Below, one piece after another: positions 22,819 to 33,682 of a stretch of DNA of 64,000 nucleotides. Below the pieces are notes generated by a model. That model was not told the DNA's origin. It searched no databases and saw only the letters and a program-made list of their open reading frames with translations. Position 1 is the first letter of the stretch. Every line of letters starts with the position of its first letter. This stretch comes from Klebsormidium nitens (Eukaryota > Streptophyta > Klebsormidiophyceae > Klebsormidiales > Klebsormidiaceae). A program made the translations under genes and the position numbers. The stretch is from the NCBI GenBank assembly GCA_000708835.1, contig DF237004.1:69480-133479 (forward strand), in the 5' to 3' direction.

Positions 22819-25800
22819 TCAAGGCTTATAATCCTTTTCCTTCTTCTCGTCCTTCTTTTCCTTCCTCTCCTCCTTCCTCCCCTCCTTCCTCTCCTCCTTT
22901 TTCTCCTCCTTCTTGCGCTCGGGGGAAGGCCCCGGGGAAGGTCCGAAGGGCAGCTTCGGGACAGTGGGCGCGGAAGCCCCCTCCGTGCCAAAGGGCAGCT
23001 TCGGGACAGTCGGGGCGCGCTTCTCCCTTAGGTACTCGTCAAACTTCGCCTCGGGGGGGATCCCCACGTCCGGCGCCGGAGGCTCGCTGTTGAACGGAGT
23101 TCCGGGCAGGAACGGAATCTCGTCAAAGCGCTCGTCAACCGTGTTGGGGTCAGCGAAACCGGTCTGGTCGTAGGCCGGGTAAACGGTCCCCGGGCGGGTG
23201 CTGCGGTAAACCGGGCCGAGGGGGGTGGGCAGGTTAATGCGCCCATTCACACCGTTGGGGAAGAAGCCGCCCTTGCCGTCCTCGGCGCCGAAGGTCAGGA
23301 TGCTCAGGACCTGCGATGGAAATAGGCGCGGGTTTAGGCGCAAGGGTGTGAAAAGGCACAAGGCGCAAAAAAACGGCAGGAAGATCAGTGTAACATGGTC
23401 TAGGAATGACTGGATCGACTCGGCTCGACGAGTAAATGATGACTCGGTTTGATTAGAGACTGGAGTGATCCAATGCTCGAGTTGGAAGAGGTTGAAAGAT
23501 CGGGAAAGATGATTCGTATGTGAAAAGGGCACAAAACGGACTATCTTTTTCCACAAGCAAGCCGCGCTCGAAACGGATGATCCAGTCGGCAGCACACCAG
23601 AGCAGGTGTGGTTCCTGTTCTCACTCGCTGGCGGCAAGCTCTGACGACATTCCCGAAGCAATCCAAATTCTATTCAGTTACACTATTAACCGGCCAATCG
23701 TTCGTTCTTTGGCTTCAGTCCCTTGCATTAGGTGAGGAGAGGAGACATGTCGTACCTGTTGGGGTGTGCGCGAGTAGGTGACGCCGTTCGCGTCAGTGGG
23801 CACGATGTTGATGCCGCCTCTGTAGAACAGCGGCTGGTCATCATCCTGTACGGCCGGAGGAAGGAGTAAATATTCACGGAAGAGAACGCTGGAAAGTCGA
23901 CGTCAGATCTCAAGCGGACTGCAAGAACGGCCCCAGAGACTTCAAGACTTTGAAACAACAGCAGAAGAGAGAAGGACCGCATTTCGAAGCATGTGCAAAT
24001 GTTTCCAATCGTGTGAAGAAGATGCTGTCAGGATGTAAGAGCGTCGAATCCCAACAATCCCTACACTCCTCAGCTTTGCAATTGAACGAAAATCACAGAT
24101 TCTCGCATTCGTACGATGCAACAATTCTCAATTTTCGGACACGATTTGTTTGCTAGGACGCTTTGAGAAGGGTTGTGGACCTTGTTTTGGACGACGTAGG
24201 AACCAGAACCTTATGAAGCAAAACTAGCGTCTCAAAGCCAAGCTTCAGACCCACCTGCGGACCGTCCAGGCTGTCGCGGTACTCGGAGATGGCCTCCACG
24301 ACTTGGGCAACGGTCAGCTTAAACGGCTCCACCAGCCTGTTGCGCCGCTCCCACAGAATCCACCGCTGCGCGGCCGCCTGGTAGCCGGCCGACACCGCCA
24401 AACCCGCGGCGCCGTCGCGCATGGTCGCGTTCTCCATCAGCACCGTGATGCCCTGGTTAGCGGTTGAAACGAGTGGGTTAAAACAAGGGTTACTTACTCT
24501 TTCATGAAAGATGTACGCGGAGTTTCTGATACAGGGTCTTGATGCCTCAGAAGAGGCAATTGAGACAGGATGCCATTTGAAGGCGGTTACTTCCGCGTTC
24601 ACTCTTCATTAGACATCAAATCAAAGAACAGATTTGGACCTCAGTTGCGGAGTCAAAGTCGGAGGCAAAGGACTCGAGAAGCAAGAAGAGCTCTTTATGA
24701 AAATTACAAAGAACTTGATCTGAAACTGTCAAACGTAGCGTAGACGTTCTGGACAAGGACGGCTTCGACGAATCTTCGACACGTTCTGAGTGTCCGCAAC
24801 CGAAACGCTTTGCAGACCTTCAGACCTCAAGACCACAAGGAGTAAACCCAGAGCGGACGCTCGTAACCCGAGGAAAACTGATTGAACGTGCCTGGACGGA
24901 ACGAGAAGAGACCATCCAGACATTTTCAGCGGATCGATTCTGGAACAGCAGGGCAGCACAAACTCAGACTTAACCACCTGAACTCAGAACAAAACCACAT
25001 AAAGCTTTTTACCGACGCTAACAGCCTGTAACCTTGAATTCTGGAACCGGCCCCGCCAACCCTGTCTCCGGTGGGCCGATCTCCTCGAGCGCCAAGATGG
25101 CAGATTGTATTTTAAGCGTTGCTTATCCAGGCCAGGTTACATGTGGTTTTCCCCTGGTTTCCTAGGGGTTTAAAAAACGGGTTGACCCCTAGAACTGCCC
25201 ACCTTGTCCCCGGTGGCGCCGATCTCCTCGAGCGACCAGATGGCCAGGAAGATAGTGACGTCATCGAAGTAGGGGTCGAAGAAGGGGGGCCCCGCGTACT
25301 TCTTGCCGAACTTGTGCGTGACCGCGTTCCCGAAGTAGTCCGCGAACGCGGTGAAGTTGAGGAGGGGGCACGGGGAGGCCAGATCCGCAATCGCCTCGCG
25401 GATTAGCCTGGCACCGGAAAGGGTTTAGAAACGGGTTAGCAGGTTAACGGGTGTGAGTGACTTGGCGCGGCGCGCATGCCGCAAACTGGGTGAAGTTGAG
25501 GGGGGACGGGGAAGGCCAGATCCGCGATCCCCTTGCGGATCACCCTGGCGAGGGAAAGGGTTTATGATTGGGTTAGCCGCTTGAGTAGGTCTGCATCCGT
25601 GCCATCTGAAGGGTAGAGGGTTACCTCGCGACGGGGCCGGTTGGCAAGAAAGAAGGGTCTCAAAGCGGGTCACTTGTCTGACCGGCGAGAAAACAGTTGG
25701 TGGAGGCGGGGGGGTCAAAGAATGGCTTATCTAGTTGGTTTTGTGCCAACGGATGCTTGAGAACGGATTGCGAGAACCTACTGCGAAGCGGAAAGGACGG

Positions 25801-27220
25801 GGCCTTCAATAAACCTGTCTGACGGAATGAAAGGCCTTGTTCGCACTTGATCGAAGGCACTTTTAGGTCGCGACCAGCCACGTTTCTCTTCCCTTTGCTT
25901 TGACCAGCATGAGAGAGTCTGGCATGATGAAGCTTCGCGATTCGCAGCCGCTCCCAGCACAGAGCGTCTTGCAAAAGCGCGCGCGCGCGCTCACCTGACG
26001 TGGCCCGCCTCGTCGCGCGCGGTCTCCTGGGCGAAGGGCAGCAGCTCTGGCGAGATGTTGGCCCGGTTGGCGCCGATCGGGTCGGGCCCTCCGGCGACCA
26101 GAGCAGGGTCGAGCGGGACTCCGAAGGCCGCCCACGAATCGAAGCTGGCTTCCAGGCACTCGGTGTTGGTCAGGAAGTTGTACAGGTCGAAGTCGTTGTA
26201 GCTCTGGCGGGCCGCAGAGCCGGCTGCGCGGAACGAGCGGAACAATAATGGAACGGACGGAATGGTGAGCGGGAAGCGAGTTGAAAATAGACGCTCTTTT
26301 CTGTCGGTGGGCGTTTGGGCAAGCGTGACAGGTGGGCGACTGTTTGCAGGAACATATTGTCAAACTCTGTCGTGCGAAAGAAGTCCGAAGATTTCGGACA
26401 CTTTACATACACTTCTCGTTCAGTAAGGCTCCGCAATTCCTCTTTCTGCAGAGTTCTCTTCCAACAGAAGCGTCTGATCTGCAAATCGCCCCTGGACCTC
26501 TTGAGAATTTCATTCCAACGACTTCAAACTCTCAAAAGATATCCTGCTACGTTTGAACTGTTGTCAACAAGGAAACGAGACCGGGGCACTCACTGGCCAC
26601 TTGAAGGAAGGTGCTCTCGACGAAGGTCCTGTCGGGAAGCACCCCGCCATTGAAAACGACCGGCGGCTTTCCGGGCAGCGCGTTCGTCGGCTGCGCCGCG
26701 GCCGGCCCCGCGGCCGCGAGCACGAGCGCCGCAGCAGCAAGGATGTACGCGAGCTGAGCGCGCGGATATCAAATAACCCTCAATTGCGTATTCAGGAGTC
26801 GATGCAAAACGTAGATGCAAGCCCAGGTTTCGAAGCAGGATGCAGCTACAGACACATCGAATTGGCTGTTCCTTGTGTACAGCGATAGCGCCCGTCTGCT
26901 CCATTCCTTTGAGAGACTACGGCCCTGTAAGTGGGCTGACTGGAAAACACTACGAAAGAAAGAGACCTACTCCTCAAGAAAATCCATGCAGATACTCATG
27001 AAGGACAGAAAGGTGCAAGCTTCTCAAACCAATCACGGCAGCGGACAAGATTGCTTGCCACATGCTACTTGGAACCTTTATTCAGCAGCCAATAGACTTT
27101 CTATTGTAGAGCGACCAACGCGCTCTCGGCCCACTTCTATGGCTGTCAAAAGACAAAAACAGGTTGACCAAATGAAGACGATTTCGGACAGGTTGGTTTT
27201 AGAGAAGCACTCACCGCCAT
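22819..27220 (-). CDS. Desiccation-related PCC13-62-like protein (ferritin-like domain), copy 2, with Lys/Glu-rich tail
   Basis: Seven exons: 27220-27215, 26753-26594, 26223-25995, 25407-25203, 24452-24255, 23845-23756 and 23310-22819. They total 1380 nt (459 residues) with all phases agreeing. Exons 3 to 6 have exactly the lengths of copy 1 (229, 205, 198 and 90 nt), so this is a tandem duplicate. The first exon codes only Met-Ala before GTGAGT; exon 2 supplies the signal peptide ('YILAAAALVLAAAGPAAAQ'). Core motifs: 'DFDLYNFLTNTECLEASFD', 'ISPELLPFAQETARDEAGHV', 'AFADYFGNAVTHKFG' and 'SAGYQAAAQRWILW'. The tail differs sharply from copy 1: two 'APTVPKLPFG' units and then a Lys/Glu run ('ERKKEEKKEERKEGRKEERK'), which looks disordered and LEA-like. 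Predicted secreted, drought-linked by family. An ACGTGGC box lies about 310 bp upstream. Confidence 0.9.
25048..25102 (-). repeat. 3'-edge echo of desiccation gene 2 exon 25407-25203
   Basis: The 3' end of the exon ('WSLEEIGATGDK', donor) has a copy downstream at 25048-25102, with shared words such as 'ccgatctcctcgagcg'. The donor analogue at 25061 is 142 bp from the real one. Confidence 0.85.
25477..25550 (-). repeat. 5'-edge echo of desiccation gene 2 exon 25407-25203
   Basis: About 70 bp of the exon start ('LIREAIADLASPCPLLNFT') is copied upstream, sharing 'ggtgaagttgagg' and 'ggccagatccgc'. The acceptor analogue lies at 25545, a step of 137 bp. Confidence 0.85.
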
Positions 27221-27527
27221 ATTTTCCACCGCTTCTTCACGCAAAAAGAAGAGCCGAGAGAGAGGGCGTTGCGGGGGAGCAAAAGCTTCAAGGGAGCGGT
27301 GAATGATAGAATGATTCTGTAGGCGCCTGGAAGCGACTTTCATAGGCCCACTTTCTGCTGGCCTGCGCAATCGGCTGGTGAGTCTACTGATGGTCTGAGG
27401 CGCCTGCAAGACTCGGGCAGCTCTATGATGCAGTCATGATTGCGTGTGTGGCGCAGTCACCCTTGCTCCAATGTTGAATGCTGATAGCAGACGAAGTCAT
27501 CCACATATAAGGGCTTTGAAATGAACG

Positions 27528-27537
27528 GCCACGTGTG
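27528..27537 (-). promoter_or_regulatory. Candidate ABRE/G-box upstream of desiccation gene 2
   Basis: CACGTG at 27530-27535 reads CACACGTGGCC on the gene's strand, i.e. an ACGTGGC core about 310 bp upstream of the ATG at 27220. Copy 1 has the same core about 0.5 kb upstream. Assigned by motif and context only. Confidence 0.45.
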
Positions 27538-28874
27538 ATGGATTGCAAGCGAAGCAAGCAGCCTCTGCCTTTTCGACTACCGGAGAGCATTAATTTCGTG
27601 TGCCCATGTGCCGATCCTTGCAACGGTGCTTCTTGTTGACTATTTCGGGCCCTGTCCGAATTTTGGTTTGTATTTCTCGATGCGCCGCTTCGCAGGTTCA
27701 CAGAATGATTCTGTTTTGCAATTGTCAGACAGAGTTCCTGTACACGTTCGAGCAATGTCGGAGCATACAGCAGCAACGGTGAATGCCAACAGAACACCGA
27801 TGCCCGAGCACATCAATGATGAGTTTCTCGCTAAGTACACTACATAGCAGGAATATGATAACGATGTAAATCTTGTCACTAATGTGCACAAGCTTCAAGT
27901 GCACCGTACAAGTTCCCATTATTGAACTTAGAACATTCTTGAAGGTTCAGTTGCTCCACGTCCGGGGCCCCTGTGAGAATCTCAAACTCTAGCTGCCTTA
28001 GTTGACCTGTTATCAACCGCAGATTCTTTGGTCAACCTCGGAAAGCACGAACGAGATTTCCTTCATCAGTGAATCTTGCAGAATCATTCAGTCTAAGTCA
28101 TATTCGATTCCTTTTTAGGCGTTCTAGCGAAAGTAGGCCGTCCATCTTCGCCTATAGTCGATTCACACAATACATGGCAGCTTCTACTAGGGTTGCAAAG
28201 TGGCATATGAGTGTGCGCCTTTCGACTCCGATTCTTGAGGTACTCAAGAGTTGCCTCCATGCCAAAGAACGACAGAAGGATACAAATGGGCGTGATAATC
28301 CCTGTACGTACGTGTTTGACCCACTTGATACACCGTGCTGATGCAACAATTTAAGCCTCAATTTAGCACCCTCGGGGGTGTCGGCCTTGAAATTACTACG
28401 TAGGAGGTGCGTGCAAGCGACTCAGCTTTAGCTAGCGCATGAATGTGTTAATGTGGCAAACTTCTTGGTTTCCCTGTATCTGCAGGCTCTGATTGGCTGT
28501 TTTACTGGAGATTGAGATGACGCGTCAGCTTCTTGGTCGACACGCAGTCCACGATTCCGGTCGACTCACAACCGGGCCAGGCCTTTTGTTGCTCGCGCAC
28601 AGCTTGTTGAGCGAGCCACAACTCCCGCTTAGGTGACGTGCATAATGCAGGCGGTGCGTGACGGTTGTCTGCCCAGCGCGCGATACCGTATGTGGCTTGC
28701 GCATTTCGAAGTCATGGACAGGTCACAGGCCGCATGGGCGCCCGGGCGGCGGGCGCCAGGGAGTCGGGACTCACTCGACACGAGCCGCGCGAGGTTTGCC
28801 TCCGGAGCTGCGCCGTCAATTGCTCATTGCGTTGATCAATGCATGATGCAAGGTGCTGCATGACCTGTTCTTTT

Positions 28875-29100
28875 CAGTAAGGGCCTCTCAAAAGCCCGTG
28901 CCCAGCAGAGGCATTCATGCGTGATCGCAGCTCGTTTTGAGAACGATATCAAGGGAGAGTTTCTAGAATTTTCTGCTGATGTTTTCCAAGCTTCCCTTGG
29001 GTCTCTTCTCAGAAGCCCGTGCCCAATAGCTCATCAAGGAGTGATCACAGTTCCATTGAGGACAATTGCGAGGGAGAGTTCCAGAGTTTCTGCTGCAGCC
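28875..29100. repeat. Non-coding tandem duplication upstream of the hydrolase gene
   Basis: Two units about 121 bp apart share 'agcccgtgccca', 'gtgatc(g/a)cag', 'gggagagtt' and 'tttctgctg'. No open frame is conserved between them. The step size matches the exon-edge echoes, and 'cttttcagtaagg' before the first unit resembles an acceptor, so a 5' UTR exon edge is possible. Confidence 0.7.
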
Positions 29101-29213
29101 CGCAGATTAGCTGCGTGTGAGCCAGTTAAATCATAAGCATAAAGTAAGGGAGGGAGGAAACATTCCCACTCTTCTAAATCGGCTCAGTCTGCTCAATCTT
29201 CCAATGTGAGCGT

Positions 29214-31934
29214 ATGGCGCGAGTCGAAGCTGCAAGCACTTGGAAGATTTGGAAGGGGTACGTGGACACCCCGGAGGGCCAGGTGCACTACCACCGCTGC
29301 GGATCGGATGGCGCACATCCCCTGATCTTGCTGCACCAATGGCCGGATGGGGCGACACAATGGGATCCAATGTTGCCAGGTAGGTGGCAGATGCAAACTG
29401 GTGATTCAAGCTTACGTTCTCTGGTATGAGCTCCTATGCGTGCATCCTTGGTGTTGTTGGGTGAAGATACCACGGTAGATACATACCCCGATTGGATCAT
29501 GCCTCCTTGGAGAAAGGACAATTGGAGGTGTGCAAGTCAATAAGAGCGTCAGCTACTTTTGCAAGATAGAGAATGTCTTCTGCATCTTCACATCATGTAA
29601 GAGAACAGGACCTTGAGCTATTGAGCAGGTGTCGCTCAGCAATGCGTTGCGGGTGCTGTCAATAAGCTCTTCTTAGGCAAGCCTGAGCTGCATTTCAAGA
29701 TGCAGCTGATTATCACACCTTGAACACACTTCAGGAAACGCCACCACTAGCTGTGCAGCTTGAGCTGCTTTCGGGGCGTCCAGCAAACTGCCGGATCCTT
29801 TTTTCAGCTGGTTCACTGGTTGAGAGCTGTCACTCTGCTTTCTGCAGACTCCACAGGTTTCAATCGTTTGATGAAACCAGCAGGTCTTGCTTGAGGCAAG
29901 GCAGTTTTGTTGCAGTCGTTAGCCTGGTACTGTGCCCCAGCTAGTGTTCTCTTGATTCTTTTCATCTTGCCATTTCTTGATCATGAGTCCCCATATCAGC
30001 CGAGCTCCTTCACAAAGACCTGGTGCGTTTGGAACCCTCCTACAATCTGCCTCATTGGGTACGTTGCCTTTGGAAAGTCCTGGGGACACCCTTCGGGCTA
30101 TGTCCAGTTCCTTGGGTCCGAGTCCTTTGGTGGAACTGCTCCTCACAAGACTTCAACATGATCCATGCATTTGCACCCTTAAATGATGTCCTCCCTCTCT
30201 GCAGTGCTTGCTGCTAAGGGCTTCCTTGCTATAGCGCTGGACATGCCGATGTTTGGACAGTCCTACAAACCAGAGGAGGAGCCAGATTTGGGGGGCTTTG
30301 CAGAAGGTGTCCTGGCCGCGGTGCAAGCCCTGGGGTATCAAGGCCCAATGGACTATGTGGGGCACCACTCCGGTAAGTCAAACAGCATTGCATTCAGATG
30401 TGATTGAGACGTAATGAGACATGCTTATGTTATATGCGTCACATTCAGTTCAAAATCTGGATGGTTGTTGCGGGTGGATACCCCATTTGTACTCAATGAA
30501 ACAAGTCACTGCAGGCGAGGTTTCTTGAGAGTTCATCCAATGATTAAAAGCTTCTCAAAGAGGTGATGAGAGGCGATCCTTGTGTAGATGCGAGAAAGCA
30601 ATGAAAAGGTCACTTGAAGGCTTTGACCAGTGTTGACTTCCCAAGTTCGCTTTCCACGCTTTCCTGTTCTTTCACCTGATGAAAGCTTGATAAGCCAAGT
30701 GCATAACTGAAAGAACGAGCTTCTTCGATGCAGTAAGGCCTCTGACTCTTGGTACTTGCCTAATCAAACTGAAAAATGTTCTGCTGTCCAAGAGCTACTG
30801 TTATGTCTGAAACAATCAAGTTCTACTTCATTCAGTGGCAAATAATCGGAGACCTCAGAATTCATGATCAAGAATGACTTTTATATCTTTGCGCTTTTCA
30901 TGCCTAAGTTTCTCCGTCTGCTGCCCTCATGCTGACAACTTCTGAATGACTGAACGAATGCCGAAAGGGCCCATCGTAATTGTGCTACGATTCTCACCCT
31001 AGGGCGCTGTTAAGGGGCCGGGAATCCTTCTGCTTGAAAGGGAATGGCAGGCTTGATTCACAGAGCTGGCAATCATTGCGTTCTCCAGAGGTGCCGGGGT
31101 GGCCATGTGGCTAGCCGCCAACCGCGTCGACTCCGTCAAACGACTGGTCCTGTGGGGTGTCCCCGTGCTTACCCCGGAGCTCTTCCGGCGATTCAAGAAT
31201 GAGGCGGCGCCGGTTTACGACGACGACGGAGAAACGATAGCCGCCGCCTGGAAAGCCACGCGACTAGCCATGCCCTCGCTGTCAACAGATCGGGCGTTGG
31301 GCGTCCTGGTTGGACGGCTGCAGATGAAAACCGATGCCGTGTGGATGCACCATGCGGTTGCGGACACTGACTTCGAAGAGCTGGCGACTCAGGCGAGGCC
31401 CCCTTCTGGTTGCAGCCATCTGCCACTGATTCATCACTTGCAAGAGTGTCAAGCAGGGGCCCTGATCTGTTTGTAATGTACAATGGTTCTTTGCTTCCGG
31501 TTCTCCCTCGAAGAGTACTTTGATTCGCAACTTCGACCAGCCAACTCGGTACTTTCACAAAGGTTTGACATGGAGGTTAGGTGCATGTACACGAGTCTCG
31601 CTGCCCGGGTGGCTGCTCTTGCGATTCAGAATGTCGCAACAAGGTGCAAGTTCAGTTGGAGACAATCCTTTCTTACCGGTTTTTGGTGCACCTGTGATTC
31701 AACGAGTCTGCAGCAGATCAAAGTCGGCCCAGGTTTTGAAGTGGCAACTCCTTGCAGGTTCAACAACCGGTTCTTTGCCTAGCAAGCGACAAGGAGATAC
31801 TGGGCCCAAACACACGCAAATGTACGTCTCTATTTCCCAATGCCGTGTATGTTGACATCCCAGGGGCGGGAATCTGCGTTGCGAATTCCCACCCGCACGA
31901 GTTCGTCCAAGCAATCTCCCAGTTTGTGTCTTAG
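29214..31934 (+). CDS. Alpha/beta hydrolase-fold protein
   Basis: Clear exons are 29214-29379, 30205-30372, 31091 to about 31395 (3' end uncertain) and 31757-31934; one further exon probably lies near 31500-31575 ('EEYFDSQLRPANSVLSQRFD'). The first two junctions are exact: 'WDPML-P' joins 'VLAAKGFLAIALDMPMFGQS', and 'YVGHHSG' joins 'AGVAMWLAANRVDSVKRLVL'. The fold signature is clear: 'HPLILLHQWPDGATQWDPML' (oxyanion-hole loop), a nucleophile elbow GHHSGAG, 'LWGVPVL', then 'QPVLCLASDKEILGP' with the acidic residue, and near the C-terminus a histidine in 'ANSHPHEFVQAISQFV'. The elbow is HxSGA-like rather than textbook GxSxG, so serine as nucleophile is probable but not certain. Substrate unknown. 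No targeting signal was seen. Confidence 0.8.
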
Positions 31935-33682
31935 TACTTTAGCTTCGTCAGTCTTCCCAATGTCCTTAGATAAGAATCCAGTTGCAGTGATTGGTATGAA
32001 TCAATCCAAGGGTTGAAAAGAATGTGAACCCACCTGTATTTGAGAAGCCTACATCCATGTCATGGATGCCTCGGCGTGATACATTGATTAGCATCGAACA
32101 AGTGTTCTTACAAGTTTAGCTCTTGATTGGCTTTGCCTTGTAGTAGGATCCAGTGTGTTGCTAAGATTAGCCCCATGTATAATATCGAGAGACAATTGCG
32201 GTTTGATAGTTGCGAAAAAGTTTGAACTTAAGAGGTTGTGGATTGAACGACTTTTTAATCAAAGTGACAGGTTAACCTGGAGGCATTGCGCCCGCTGGGC
32301 TCGAAGGCTGCGGACCCTGAATCGCAAAGTAATCCAGACCTTGATCTCCACAACAAGCACTTCCATCTTTATCGGTTAGTGCACAGAATAAAGAAGGGAG
32401 CCGGGAAAGTGAAGCAGGGGGAAAGTCGAGCAATATGGTCAGAGTAAGTGGTTAGTCTGCGTGTTTGCTTTCTTGCACATTAAGTGGAGTTACAATGCAT
32501 GCTCATAACCGGGTTTCATCCGACGCGCTATATGGTCTTTTGCATTTCTGTCGTACGGTTTCAAGATATGGAATGTATCTGATTCTAACTCTGGAGGTCA
32601 CGACCATTCGGATTTAAGCCGATTCAAGTTGTCGGAAAATCCATGCAATCGATAGTACGTACTAGTTGGTGCCTGGCCAATACAGCCCGCTATTATGACC
32701 GCGTCGCGATACAATGGCAATTCATGATTCGATCACTCGAACGATTAATCTGATTGTCATGTGTGATATGCTTGCGACTGTGATGCAACCGTCGGAGTAT
32801 ATCAGTTACTGCATGAGATAAGTGCCGGCAGCTCGCAAAGAATATGTGCGGCCACCATGTGCAAGCTCTGCACACTCGTCATCAGATTTTTAGATTCCGA
32901 TCATGGAGAGACCACGATCATGGCTAGCCCTTGCGCATGCGCGTATACTTCTAATGTTCTCCAATTATGCAATGCAATGCACCAGACCGGACCCGAATTT
33001 TGGATCTCCCGGCACGTTGCAGCTATCGACCATGCATACGCACTTTATTGCAAACAATGAAAACAATGAGTTTGCACCCCATGCAATCATAATGATGGAC
33101 GCTAAGTTTCAGAACCATAATCTAGGATATAGCAGAAGTCGAGCGAAGACCAGCCAAGCGTGTTAACACAAACGATACTTGATTAAGAAGCCTAGACAGA
33201 GCGCGCTGCACTGGCTAGCTCACACGCTGATATAACATGACGAGATGTGTAGATAGCCATGCACTGCCTGAGGGCCAGATGCAGACACATGCGTGGTTCG
33301 ACGGCATCATTGCATGCTGCATGTCCCCAGCAACTAACTTCAGTGTCTTCCGAAGCAGGCACACTCCCCCAACGACATGCTTGCAGCCCGCTCAGATGTG
33401 AACAGATGCAAAGACCATTTTCAAAGGCGACCGATTCATCATCGGACCTTTGATCCCCTCAATGAGCCTGTCACAACGTCCGCATCATACACACTCTCAG
33501 ACTCAAAACTGCCACTCCCCTCTCTGTGCTCATACCGCGCCCTTTCGGACGCTTCCAGACACCCTTGGTTGCACTTGTACGTCCAGCCTCCAACGTGCTC
33601 TAACCAGTGTCACCAACAAGGCACGCCTGCGCCTTGCCCTCTCTCACCCCTCGTAAACTCGACCCTTGCTCGAGAAACGAGC
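31935..33682. other. Intergenic region between convergent genes
   Basis: No coding exon, RNA gene or repeat of note was seen between the hydrolase stop (31934) and the RPSA stop (33683). Short frames here lack family similarity and flanking splice sites. Confidence 0.55.

Larger units (their letters stand above)
27221..29213. other. Intergenic region between divergent genes
   Basis: No coding exon was recognised. It lies between the start of desiccation gene 2 (minus) and the hydrolase (plus). It holds the G-box at 27530 and a 121-bp-step duplication at about 28875-29100. The middle contains only short chance frames. Confidence 0.55.
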
